Below are positions 49,832-58,233 of a stretch of DNA of 64,000 nucleotides, one piece after another; positions within the stretch are counted from its first letter, which is position 1; every line of letters starts with the position of its first letter. The notes under the pieces are model-generated. The model made no database searches. It saw only the letters and a program-made list of their open reading frames with translations, and was not told where the DNA came from. The DNA comes from Dactylosporangium vinaceum (GTDB lineage Bacteria > Actinomycetota > Actinomycetes > Mycobacteriales > Micromonosporaceae): contig NZ_CP061913.1 in the NCBI RefSeq assembly GCF_019904175.1, positions 7,998,001-8,062,000 of the forward strand, read 5' to 3'. The position numbers were made by a program, and so were the translations under genes.

Positions 49832-50500
49832 ATGACCGAACTGACCGAGCGAGCGATCGCGTGGGAGCACTCGGGCGACGGCGAGTTCCCGTACCACGCC
49901 GAGGTCGACGGCCGGACGCTGACCGTCCGCGTCAACGACTTCCCGGCCGAGCCGCTGTACACGCTCATGGCCGACGGCGCCGAACTCGCCGACCTCGACG
50001 ACTGGCCCTCGTCGTGGCGCCGCCCCCCGGTCCCGCAGCACCTGCTCGACCTGGTCGCCCGCCCGATCACCACCGACCTGCTCTGGACCTGGGCCAGGCG
50101 CATCTGCGACGTCACCACCGAACACGCCGCCGAGGTGGCCGCCCTGCTCGGCCTGCCCGCCCCGACCCAGGACGACTTCGGCCGCCTCTTCGTCCAGCCG
50201 ACCCCGCCCGGCACCGCCTGGCTCCGCCTGTTCATGAACGACAGCGCGGTCGGCGGCCTGGGCCTGGCCTCGGTCGAGGTCCGCTTCACGACCCCGTCCC
50301 TGAGCCGCTCGGAGCTGGACGCCTGCTTCGGCCCGAGCGAGAACCTGCCCCGCGTCCACTGGGACGCCCCCCACGTGACAGCCCACCGCATCACCACCCC
50401 CGACGCCCCACTGACGTGCACGCTGTTCGCCTCGTTCCACGACGACCCCGGCCCGACCGACCGCGCCTTCCAGATCTCCCTGCGCCGCGACAGCCACTGA
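49832..50500 (+). CDS. hypothetical protein
   Basis: 222 residues, ATG 49832 with AGAGGA about 6 nt upstream. Sequence MTELTERAIAWEHSGDGEFP followed by AEVDGRTLTVRVNDFPAEPLYTLM looks like an Imm/Suf-type or DUF6301-like beta-rich globule, but I do not recognise a family with confidence. It lacks signal peptides and membrane helices, so it is cytoplasmic. A mixed alpha/beta fold is likely: LDLVARPITTDLLWTWARRICDV is helical, and LRLFMNDSAVGGLG/VEVRFTTPSLS are strand-like. Confidence 0.65.
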   Translation: MTELTERAIAWEHSGDGEFPYHAEVDGRTLTVRVNDFPAEPLYTLMADGAELADLDDWPSSWRRPPVPQHLLDLVARPITTDLLWTWARRICDVTTEHAAEVAALLGLPAPTQDDFGRLFVQPTPPGTAWLRLFMNDSAVGGLGLASVEVRFTTPSLSRSELDACFGPSENLPRVHWDAPHVTAHRITTPDAPLTCTLFASFHDDPGPTDRAFQISLRRDSH

Positions 50501-50519
50501 GCCGCTTCCCACCGGGGTG

Positions 50520-50879
50520 TCCTGACTTATCGACGGCGCAGCGTCGGCGGGCGAGACAGATGAGGGCGGCGTTGTGCCGGTGCGACAGCGAGCCGAGGCG
50601 GCGAGGAGGAGCGCGTGTTTGCGCTGCTTGCTGCCGCGGCCAGGCCGGCGTAAGCGGCCAGGTGGCCGGGGTCGGGAAGGCGGTACCGTCTCCGACTTTG
50701 ACGAGGGTTCTGGCTGCGGTCCTGAGCCCTGCGCTCGGCATCGACGTCAGGACCTGGACAGAGGGGGTGCGCATCAGGCATCCCCTCGACCTCACGGGCC
50801 GGCTCGTCGCGCTGGCGCAGCACCTCGCGCAGGCTCTCGGCGAGCCTCGCCAGGATCTTCTCCGCCGCGGTGCGGCTCG
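50520..50879 (-). pseudogene. decayed IS110 family transposase, frameshifted
   Basis: Pieces of the transposase C-terminal domain appear in two frames of the minus strand: TAAEKILARLAESLREVL and GHLAAYAGLA in one, VLTSMPSAGLRTAARTLVKV and GDGTAFPT, then RHNAALICLARRRC, in the other. Order and spacing are those of an intact IS110 transposase (helical linker, S-x-P-G-x-G-x-x-T-A, G-D, R-H-N-A-A-L-x-x-L-A-R-R-R), but internal shifts and missing serine-rich segments make it non-functional. No terminal repeats were found. It abuts the 3' end of the PabB-like gene. Confidence 0.85.
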
Positions 50880-52226
50880 TCAGCCGGGGTGCAGGGCTCG
50901 CTTGATCGGGGCCATCTTCGCGGCCGCCTCGGCCACCTCGGCGGTCGGGTCGCTGTCCCAGACGATCCCGCCGCCGGCCCACAGGTGGGCGCGGCCGGCG
51001 GTGACGGCGACGGTGCGGATGGTGAGGCCCAGGTCGATCTCGATGCGGCCGGCGCGGTCGTGGCCGATCCAGCCGCACGCGCCCATGCTCGGGCCGCGGC
51101 CGACCGGCTCCAGCGCGGTGGCCACGGCGATCGCGGCCCGCTTCGGGGCGCCGGTGACCGAGCCGCCCGGCCAGACGGCGGTCAGCAGCTCGGCCAGGCC
51201 GACGCCGGGAGCGAGGCGGGCGCTCACCGTCGACTCGGCCTGCCACAGGCCCGACCAGCGGCGCAGTGCGAAGAGCTCGTCGACGCGGACCGTGCCCACG
51301 GCGGCGACGCGGCCCAGGTCGTTGCGCTCCAGGTCGACGATCATGACGTGTTCGGCGCGCTCCTTGGCCGAGGACAGGAGTTCGGCTCGGCCGGCGGGTG
51401 TGGCGGGGCGGGTGCCCTTGATCGGGCGGGTGACGGCGCGGCCGGCGGCGACCGAGATCAGCGTTTCCGGGGAGGCGGTGGCCACCCACCAGTCGTCGCC
51501 GCGCAGGACGCCGCCGTAGCGGGCGCCCGGGAGCGCGGCCACCCGGGCCAGGGCGGCGGCGAGGTCGCCGGCGTCCACCGCACGGGCCGGCCGGCCAGAG
51601 GCGGCATGGGTGCTGAAGATCGGGGCGCTCGCATGGCCCACGAGGTTGACGACGTAGACGTCGCCGCGGGCGATGGCGGCGCGGACGGCCTCGACCGCCG
51701 CCGCGTGCTCGGCCTCCGTCCAGCTTCCGATCCACGGGCCCACGCCGAAATATCGGGATTCGCGGCTTTTGTCGGGCCGGGCATCTGCGCCCCGCGCGCC
51801 CGCCGAGTGCGCCGGAACCTGAAAATTGCGCGCCACCTCAGGCTGGCGTGGTGTCCGGTTCCCGACAGTCCGGTCGCCGTCCAGCGGCGGCGCATGACGG
51901 GGCCGGGGACCGTGCGAGTACGCCACCGCCACAAGATCGGGCACGGAGGGTGTCGGCGAGGGTGTCACCGAGGGTGGCGAGAGCAAGACCGAAATCCCAC
52001 AGGTGAATGAGTCAGTGACCGTGGGTGATGCCGAAATATCGGCAATTTGTACGCCGTGCGACTCCGCGAATTCAATCAGTAATCGAAGAGGGTCTCCGCC
52101 GTCTTCGGCGTACCATTCGAGCCGGGAGCGCTCCCAGACGTGGTTCTTACACGCGTCGGGTAACCCCGGCGGGTGAAGATCCACTGTCTCGGGCGCATAC
52201 CCGACGACCGGTCCTAGTGTGCTCAT
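50880..52226 (-). CDS. chorismate-binding protein (aminodeoxychorismate/anthranilate synthase component I-like)
   Basis: 448 residues. Seen: RPIKGTRPATPAGRAELL (P-I-x-G-T-R/P), AEHVMIVDLERNDLGRV (E-H-x-M-x-V-D-L-x-R-N-D-x-G/A) and GGSVTGAPKRAAI (G-S-x-x-G-A-P-K), which are the chorismate and Mg-binding motifs. One departure: in GDVYVVNLVGH the Gln usual in GDxYQxN is Val. A PabA-like partner is not in this window, so whether it makes PABA (folate) or anthranilate is open. Start ATG 52226 with a GATAAT-like -10 box 11 nt upstream; no ribosome site. An IS110 remnant touches its 3' end. Confidence 0.88.
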   Translation of the reverse strand: MSTLGPVVGYAPETVDLHPPGLPDACKNHVWERSRLEWYAEDGGDPLRLLIEFAESHGVQIADISASPTVTDSFTCGISVLLSPPSVTPSPTPSVPDLVAVAYSHGPRPRHAPPLDGDRTVGNRTPRQPEVARNFQVPAHSAGARGADARPDKSRESRYFGVGPWIGSWTEAEHAAAVEAVRAAIARGDVYVVNLVGHASAPIFSTHAASGRPARAVDAGDLAAALARVAALPGARYGGVLRGDDWWVATASPETLISVAAGRAVTRPIKGTRPATPAGRAELLSSAKERAEHVMIVDLERNDLGRVAAVGTVRVDELFALRRWSGLWQAESTVSARLAPGVGLAELLTAVWPGGSVTGAPKRAAIAVATALEPVGRGPSMGACGWIGHDRAGRIEIDLGLTIRTVAVTAGRAHLWAGGGIVWDSDPTAEVAEAAAKMAPIKRALHPG

Positions 52227-52359
52227 ACGAAGGGTGGATTATCCCGAAGTTGTGCCGTCACATGTTCGGAATAGTGTCGTTGGCCGTAGTAGCGTGCATC
52301 ACTGGTCATGTGAACAACCACACAGGCCCCACCTGAACCTCTCAAATCGGAGACCCCCG

Positions 52360-52575
52360 ATGCTCTGCCAGCACCAGCCCCTCTGCCCCACCGCCGAAGA
52401 CACCGATCGCGAGGCCGCCCGGGTCGCCGCGAGCCACCCCGAGCAGGGGTGGAGCCTCCTGTGCAACGGTGTGATCGTCTTCGAGGACACCGGCGAGCTT
52501 CTGCCCGATTGCTCCGTGATCGAGCCGCACCGCGGCTACGCGCCTCACACGCTCGTGGGCGCGGCGCCGCGGTAA
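52360..52575 (+). CDS. DUF5999-type small protein
   Basis: 71 residues. The sequence LCQHQPLCPTAEDTDREAAR, then ASHPEQGWSLLCNGVIVFEDTGELLPD, is the hallmark of this small actinobacterial family (C-Q-H-Q-P-x-C-P start, E-D-T-G-E-L-L-P-D near the middle). Two N-terminal Cys flank His, so metal binding is possible. GGAG lies 9 nt before ATG 52360. Function unknown. Confidence 0.93.
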   Translation: MLCQHQPLCPTAEDTDREAARVAASHPEQGWSLLCNGVIVFEDTGELLPDCSVIEPHRGYAPHTLVGAAPR

Positions 52576-52606
52576 CGCAACGTAATTACGAAGCCGACTT
52601 AAATAA

Positions 52607-55432
52607 TTACTCCTCGTAAGCGGAGGCCGGTGGGCACGAGCACACCAGGTTCCGGTCTCCGTAGCTGTCGTCGATCCGGCGGACCGGCGGCCAGTACTTC
52701 GCCTCGCGCGCCGCTGCGCTCGGATACGCGGCTACCGACCGCGGGTACGCGTACGGCCACTCGTCGGCCGTGACCACCGCCGCCGTGTGCGGCGCGTTGG
52801 CGAGAGGGTTGTCGCCGGCGGGCCACTCGCCCGCCGCGACCCGGTCGATCTCCGCCTTGATCGCGATCATGGCGTCGCAGAACCGGTCCAGCTCCCCCAG
52901 GTCCTCGCTCTCCGTCGGCTCGACCATGAGCGTCCCGGCGACCGGGAACGACATCGTCGGCGCGTGGAAGCCGTAGTCGATCAGGCGCTTGGCCACGTCG
53001 GCGACCGTGACGCCCGAGGCCCGGGTGATCCCCCGCAGGTCCAGGATGCACTCGTGCGCGACCGGGTGCTCGGCGCCGCTGTACAGGACCGGGTAGTGCT
53101 CGCGCAGCCGGGCCGCCACGTAGTTCGCGGCCAGCACCGCCGTCGCGGTCGCCTTCGTCAGGCCGTCCGGGCCCATCAGCCGCAGGTACGCCCACGGGAT
53201 CGGCAGGATCCCGGCCGAGCCGTAGGGCGCCGCCGCGACCGGGCCGACCGGCGCATCGGCCGACAGGAACGGGTGTGACGGCAGGAACCTGGCCAGGTGC
53301 GCGCGGACCGCGACCGGGCCGACGCCGGGGCCGCCGCCGCCGTGCGGGATGCAGAACGTCTTGTGCAGGTTGAGATGGGACACGTCGGCGCCGAACTGGC
53401 CGGGCTTGGCGTAGCCGAGCAGCGCGTTGAGGTTGGCGCCGTCGACGTACACCTGCCCGCCGGCCTCGTGCACCTTGTTGCACAGCTCGGAGATGCCGCT
53501 CTCGTACACGCCGTGCGTCGACGGGTACGTGACCATGATGGCGGCCAGCCGGTCCCGGTGCCTGTCGATCTTCTCGTCCAGGTCGGCGAGGTCCACGTTG
53601 CCCAGCTCGTCACAGGCGACGACGGCGACGCGCATGCCGGCCATGACGGCGCTCGCCGCGTTGGTGCCGTGGGCGCTGGACGGAATCAGGCACATGTCCC
53701 GGGAAGCGTCGCCGCGGTCGAGGTGGTACGCCCGGATCGCCAGCAGGCCCGCCAGCTCCCCCTGCGACCCGGCGTTGGGCTGCAGGCTCACCGCGTCGTA
53801 GCCGGTGACCTCGGCCAGCCAGCGCTCGAGGTCGCTGATGAGCCGGCGGTACCCCTGCGTCTGCGTCGCGGGCGCGAACGGGTGGATGTTCGCGAACTCG
53901 GGCCAGGTGATCGGCTCCATCTCGGCCGTCGCGTTCAGCTTCATGGTGCAGGAGCCCAGCGGGATCATGCCGCGGTCGAGGGCGTAGTCCTTGTCCGAGA
54001 GCTTGCGGAGGTACCGCAGCATCGCCGTCTCGGAGCGATGGCTGGAGAACACCGGGTGGGTCAGGTAGGACGAGGCGCGGCGCAGCTCGGCGGGCACGTG
54101 GTCGGCCGGGTCGAGCTCGGTCACGTCGACGTGGGCCAGGCCGAACGCGGCGAGCACGTCGCGCACGTGGCCGAACGTGGTCGTCTCGTCACAGGCGATC
54201 CCGACCCGGTCCGCGTCGATGCGGCGCAGGTTGATCCCCCGCGCGGCGGCGGACTCGACGATCTGGCCGGCCTGCCCGGGCACCAGGGCGGCGACCGTGT
54301 CGAAGAAGGCGTCGTGCTCGACGGCGATCCCGCCGGCCCGCAGCCCCGCGGCCAGGCGACCGGCCATCTCGTGGGTCCGCGCCGCGATCTCCCGCAGGCC
54401 GTCGGGGCCGTGGTAGACCGCGTACATGCTGGCGGTCACGGCGAGGAGGACCTGGGCGGTGCAGATGTTGCTCGTCGCCTTCTCCCGGCGGATGTGCTGC
54501 TCGCGCGTCTGCAGCGCGAGCCGATACGCGGGGGCGCCGCCGGCGTCCTTGGACACGCCGACGAGCCGCCCGGGCAGGGTCCGCTCGAGGCCCTGCCGGA
54601 CGGAGATGTAGCCGGCGTGCGGGCCGCCGAAGCCCATCGGCACCCCGAACCGCTGGGCGCTGCCGACGGCGACGTCGGCGCCGATCGCGCCCGGCTCCCG
54701 CAGCACGCACAGGGCGAGCAGGTCGGCGGCGACGGTGACGATCGCGCCCGCGGCGTGGGCCCGCCCGATGAGCGCTTCGTGATCCCTGACGACGCCCGAT
54801 TCGCCGGGGTACTGCAGGTGCACCCCGAAGTACGCGTCGGGAAGCTCGTCGGTGGCCAGGTCGACGACCCGGACCTCGATGCCGAGCGGCTCCGCGCGGG
54901 TCCGCACGACGGCCAGGGTCTGCGGCAGGACGTCGGCGTCGACGACGTACACGTCGGACTTCACCTTCGACGAGCGCCGCGCCAGCGTCATCGCCTCCGC
55001 GGCCGCGGTCGCCTCGTCCAGCAGCGACGCGCCCGCGACGGGCAGGCCGGTCAGGTCCGCCACGACGGTCTGGAAGTTGAGGAGGGCCTCGAGTCGGCCC
55101 TGCGAGATCTCCGGCTGGTACGGCGTGTAGGCGGTGTACCACGAAGGGTCCTCGAGCACGTTGCGCAGGATCACCGGCGGGGTGTGCGTCCCGTAGTACC
55201 CGAGGCCGATCATCGACACCAGGGGCCGGTTCGCCGAGGCGAGCGCCCGCAGCTCGGCGAGGACGTCGGCCTCCGACGCGGCCGGCGGGAGGTCGAGGGG
55301 CCGGTGCCAGCGGATCGACCCGGGGATCGCGGCGGTCATGAGGTCCTCGACCGTCTCGTAGCCGACGGTCTTCAGCATGCGGGCCTGCTCGTCGGCGCTC
55401 GGGCCGATGTGCCGCGCGGCAAAACTGGTCAT
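52607..55432 (-). CDS. gcvP: glycine dehydrogenase (decarboxylating), P protein of the glycine cleavage system
   Basis: 941 residues, the long single-chain form. PLP protein that decarboxylates glycine and passes the aminomethyl group to lipoyl-GcvH. Seen: FAARHIGPSADEQARML (typical start), MIGLGYYGTHTPPVI, NICTAQVLLA (first half) and LNLHKTFCIPHGGGGPGVGP (Schiff-base Lys in H-K-T-F-C-I-P-H-G-G-G-G-P-G). ATG 55432 gives the family start; the frame extends through the riboswitch to 55663 and that part is rejected. A glycine riboswitch precedes it. GcvH lies 7.6 kb to the right on the other strand; GcvT is not in the window. Confidence 0.97.
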   Translation of the reverse strand: MTSFAARHIGPSADEQARMLKTVGYETVEDLMTAAIPGSIRWHRPLDLPPAASEADVLAELRALASANRPLVSMIGLGYYGTHTPPVILRNVLEDPSWYTAYTPYQPEISQGRLEALLNFQTVVADLTGLPVAGASLLDEATAAAEAMTLARRSSKVKSDVYVVDADVLPQTLAVVRTRAEPLGIEVRVVDLATDELPDAYFGVHLQYPGESGVVRDHEALIGRAHAAGAIVTVAADLLALCVLREPGAIGADVAVGSAQRFGVPMGFGGPHAGYISVRQGLERTLPGRLVGVSKDAGGAPAYRLALQTREQHIRREKATSNICTAQVLLAVTASMYAVYHGPDGLREIAARTHEMAGRLAAGLRAGGIAVEHDAFFDTVAALVPGQAGQIVESAAARGINLRRIDADRVGIACDETTTFGHVRDVLAAFGLAHVDVTELDPADHVPAELRRASSYLTHPVFSSHRSETAMLRYLRKLSDKDYALDRGMIPLGSCTMKLNATAEMEPITWPEFANIHPFAPATQTQGYRRLISDLERWLAEVTGYDAVSLQPNAGSQGELAGLLAIRAYHLDRGDASRDMCLIPSSAHGTNAASAVMAGMRVAVVACDELGNVDLADLDEKIDRHRDRLAAIMVTYPSTHGVYESGISELCNKVHEAGGQVYVDGANLNALLGYAKPGQFGADVSHLNLHKTFCIPHGGGGPGVGPVAVRAHLARFLPSHPFLSADAPVGPVAAAPYGSAGILPIPWAYLRLMGPDGLTKATATAVLAANYVAARLREHYPVLYSGAEHPVAHECILDLRGITRASGVTVADVAKRLIDYGFHAPTMSFPVAGTLMVEPTESEDLGELDRFCDAMIAIKAEIDRVAAGEWPAGDNPLANAPHTAAVVTADEWPYAYPRSVAAYPSAAAREAKYWPPVRRIDDSYGDRNLVCSCPPASAYEE

Positions 55433-55469
55433 AGCCACACTCTCTGGATCGCGGGACAGGGGCGTTGGC

Positions 55470-55600
55470 GATGCGCTCCTCCCCCTCTGTCGCAGACTCC
55501 AGAGGTGCCAACCCGCCGCGGTCCTTTTGCCTGAGAGGTTCCGGGGAGGATTTGCCCCTTCGGCGCCGCCGTCAACGTTGGTTGCGGTGGTCTCTCCCGC
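55470..55600 (-). ncRNA. glycine riboswitch upstream of gcvP
   Basis: On the minus strand the leader reads GGGAGAGACC, GCCGCCGAAGGGGCAA-type and CTCTCAGGCAAAAGGACC segments in order, the conserved aptamer core of the glycine riboswitch, followed by GGGTTGG...GACAGAGG. A single aptamer is visible; the second, common in tandem switches, is not clear. It sits 40-170 bp before gcvP and should sense glycine. Confidence 0.88.
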
Positions 55601-55631
55601 GCGGGTGTTCGGCAGCCCTACCCTACCAACT

Positions 55632-57095
55632 GTGCAGGACTTGACCATCGTGGCGAAGCACACGATCTACTCGGCAATCGTCGGATCGCGCGCGTACGGA
55701 CTTGCCGGTCCGGCCTCCGACACCGACCGCCGCGGTGTGTACCAGGCCCCGACCGACGCGTTCTGGACGCTCGGCAAACCGCCCACGCACGTCGAGGGCC
55801 CGCGGCCGGAGGAGTTCTCGTGGGAGGTCGAGCGCGCCTGCACCCTGGCCCTGCAGGCCAACCCGACCGTCTGGGAGTGCCTGTCCTCGCCGCTCGTGGA
55901 GCACGTCACCGACGCCGGCCGGGCGCTGCTGGACCTGCGCCCCGCGTTCCTGTCGATCCGCGCCGCCCGCACCTACGGCGACTACGCCAAGGATCAGCTC
56001 AACAAGCTCACGAGCGTCCGGCAGCGCACCGGCGAGGTGCGCTGGAAGCAGGCGATGCACATGGTCCGCCTCCTGCGCGCCGGCGCCCACGTCCTGCGCA
56101 CCGGCGACGTGCTCGTCGACGTGTCCCACCTGCGCGACGAGCTCCTGGCCGTCCGCCGCGGCGAGGTGAGCTGGGAGGACTTCCAGGCGCTGGCGGCCGC
56201 GCTGGACGCGGACCTGGCCGCGGCCGAGCGCGAGTCGAAGCTGCCGGAGGAGCCGGACCGCGCCGCCGTGGACGCGTTCCTGGTGTCGCTGCGCGGCGGC
56301 GCCCCGGCTGCCCGCAGCGCCCCCGCGCGCGTCACGGAGCATCCGCCCATCCCCGCGGGCATCCCGGCGTGGGCGGGCGACGTGGCCGACGAGCACCCCT
56401 ACCCCTTGGCGTTCGCGACGGTGAGCGGCGCGCACCTGTACGGCTTCGCGTCGGTCGACTCCGACCTCGATCTGCGCGGCAGCCACCTGCTGCCCCTGGA
56501 CCAGGTCGTCGGCCTGGAGACGGGCCCGGACACGGTCGAGTCCGGCGGCGTCCGCGAGGGCATGGAACTGGACGTCGTCAGCCAGGAGCTGGCGAAGTTC
56601 ATCCGCCTCCTGCTGCGCCCGAACGGCTACGTCCTCGAGCAGCTGCTGTCGCCGCTCGTCGTGCGCACCTCCGCGCTGCACGAGGAGCTCAAGGCCCTCG
56701 CGCCGCACTGCCTGACCGCGGAGCACGCCCGGCACTACCTGGGCTTCGCCTCGGGCCAGTGGCTGCTGTACGCCAAGACCGGCGAGCTGAAGCCGGCCCT
56801 CTACACGCTGCGCGTCCTGCACACCGGCATCCACCTCCTGCGCACCGGCGAGGTCGAGGCCGACCTGCGCGTCCTGAACACGCTCGCCTACGTCCCCGAG
56901 CTGATCGAGGCCAAGAAGGCCGGCGAGCACCGGGCCCTGCCGCCGGGCCTGGTGGCGGCGGAGCGGCTGGCCGCCGACGTGGCCCGGCTGACGGCCGAGC
57001 TGGAGGCGGCCCGGGACGAGTCGAAGCTGCCGCCCACCCCGTCGGCCGGGGCGGCCCTCAACGACCTCCTCATCCGCACCCGCCTGGCCCGATGA
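55632..57095 (+). CDS. RlaP/YcgL-type nucleotidyltransferase, tandem-duplicated
   Basis: About 487 residues from GTG 55632 (GTG 55650 is an alternative; no ribosome site, so possibly leaderless). Two copies of a DNA-polymerase-beta-type domain are seen. Copy 1: IVGSRAYGLAGPASDTDRRGV (about 16-36). Copy 2: TVSGAHLYGFASVDSDLDLRG (about 263-283). Each shows the G-S-x-x-x-G...D-x-D form of RlaP-type enzymes (copy 2 has G-A for G-S). A helical block RWKQAMHMVRLLRAGAHVLRTG/KPALYTLRVLHTGIHLLRTG recurs at about 138 and 387. B. subtilis YcgL is a single domain, so this is a fusion or duplication. It overlaps a methyltransferase gene by ATGA. Confidence 0.88.
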   Translation: MQDLTIVAKHTIYSAIVGSRAYGLAGPASDTDRRGVYQAPTDAFWTLGKPPTHVEGPRPEEFSWEVERACTLALQANPTVWECLSSPLVEHVTDAGRALLDLRPAFLSIRAARTYGDYAKDQLNKLTSVRQRTGEVRWKQAMHMVRLLRAGAHVLRTGDVLVDVSHLRDELLAVRRGEVSWEDFQALAAALDADLAAAERESKLPEEPDRAAVDAFLVSLRGGAPAARSAPARVTEHPPIPAGIPAWAGDVADEHPYPLAFATVSGAHLYGFASVDSDLDLRGSHLLPLDQVVGLETGPDTVESGGVREGMELDVVSQELAKFIRLLLRPNGYVLEQLLSPLVVRTSALHEELKALAPHCLTAEHARHYLGFASGQWLLYAKTGELKPALYTLRVLHTGIHLLRTGEVEADLRVLNTLAYVPELIEAKKAGEHRALPPGLVAAERLAADVARLTAELEAARDESKLPPTPSAGAALNDLLIRTRLAR

Positions 57096-57685
57096 CCCCC
57101 GGCGACCGCACCGAGGCGATCACCGCCTTCCACGCCTCCCTGGACGGCCCGACCTGGCGCGTGGCCGGCTGGGGCAGCCCGGACCTGCAGCGCCTGCGCT
57201 TCGACGCCCTGACCCGCAACGCCGGCTACGCGGGCGGCACGGTCTTGGACTGGGGCTGCGGCCCCGGCGACCTGTACTTCCACCTGCGGTCCCTGGGCCA
57301 CCCGCTCACATACACCGGCATCGACCTGGACCCGCGCATGGTCGCCCTGGCCCAGTCCCGCAACGTCCCGGACGTCACCCTCGGCACCACGGCCACCGGC
57401 CGCCACGACTACGTCTTCGCCAGCGGCATCTTCCAGTTCGCCGACCCGGACGACCCGCTGTACTACCTGACCATCCTGGAACAGGCGTACGACGCCGCCG
57501 GGCGCGCGGTCGCCGCGAACTTCCTGAGCCCCAACCGCCCGGACTCCGCGAAGGCCGGCGACGAGCTCTACCCCGACCCCACGGTCCTGGCCCGCTTCGC
57601 CACCGCCCTGACCGACCGCTGGCGCCTGGACCACGCCTACCACCCCCAGGGCGCCGACTTCACCCTCGCTCTGTTCCGCGATTGA
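57092..57685 (+). CDS. class I SAM-dependent methyltransferase
   Basis: 197 residues. Motif I VLDWGCGPGDLYFHLRSLG (D-x-G-C-G-x-G) and motif II TYTGIDLDPRMVALAQ (acidic loop end) are clear; motif IV-like FASGIFQF (normally N-P-P-Y or similar) is changed. ATG 57092 overlaps the nucleotidyltransferase stop, so the pair is coupled. Size and the FHASLDGPTW start suggest a small-molecule or nucleic-acid methyltransferase; the target is unknown. The tight pairing with an RlaP-type enzyme may mean RNA modification. Confidence 0.88.
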   Translation: MTPGDRTEAITAFHASLDGPTWRVAGWGSPDLQRLRFDALTRNAGYAGGTVLDWGCGPGDLYFHLRSLGHPLTYTGIDLDPRMVALAQSRNVPDVTLGTTATGRHDYVFASGIFQFADPDDPLYYLTILEQAYDAAGRAVAANFLSPNRPDSAKAGDELYPDPTVLARFATALTDRWRLDHAYHPQGADFTLALFRD

Positions 57686-57699
57686 CCCAGTCCGTGTAC

Positions 57700-58233
57700 C
57701 AGGCCAGGTCGCCGGCAGTATCGAGATCAGCGGAGGAGGGCTCCGGCGGCAGTCCGAGCCGTGCCCGCAACCCGGCGACTGGGTGGCGCCCCAGGTGCAT
57801 CGGGCGTGAACTACGACTGCCAAAGATGGGACAACCGGTCCCACGAGGCACTTGTCAGTTCGAACCTGTCCAGGGCGGCGCTGATGGTGACCAGGTTCAG
57901 CGTGTACACGGCGAGCGCGCCCAGCATCGGCAGCGCCGGATAGGGCGTGTTGCCCATACCGTCGAAGAACCAGCGCGGCGGCACCTCGTCCAATGCCACC
58001 GCCAGTTGCCGCTGTACTACTTTTCGTAATGCTTCAACGGTCGGCGCAGTCTCGGGCCCCGTTCAGCCGCACGGGAAGCCACTCCCGCAGCATCTGCACC
58101 ACGACGGGTCGGGAGTGCAGCGCCGAGTACGAGAGGGCGGCATACCAGGCCGCACCGGGGTCGGCGAGGGTCTCGTGCAGCTGCGGCGCGAGCGACGGCA
58201 CCACCGACATGGCCCGGACCTGCTCGGTCAGGG
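57700..58233 (-). pseudogene. decayed 3' remnant of the NACHT-type gene
   Basis: Minus-strand coding-like pieces in several frames: VVPSLAPQLHETLADPGAAWYAALSYSALHSRPVVVQMLREWLP (about 58040-58200), EVPPRWFFDGMGNTPYPALPMLGALAV...AALDRFELT (about 57820-57990) and GLRARLGLPPEPSSADLDTAGDLAWYTDW (about 57690-57800). They read like helical-repeat tail fragments separated by stops. I take them as leftovers of the C-terminal region of the gene at 58234-59288; this link is inferred. Confidence 0.5.

Noticed and set aside
53297..55534. 745-codon open frame on the plus strand
   Set aside because: Antisense to gcvP, whose motifs are certain.
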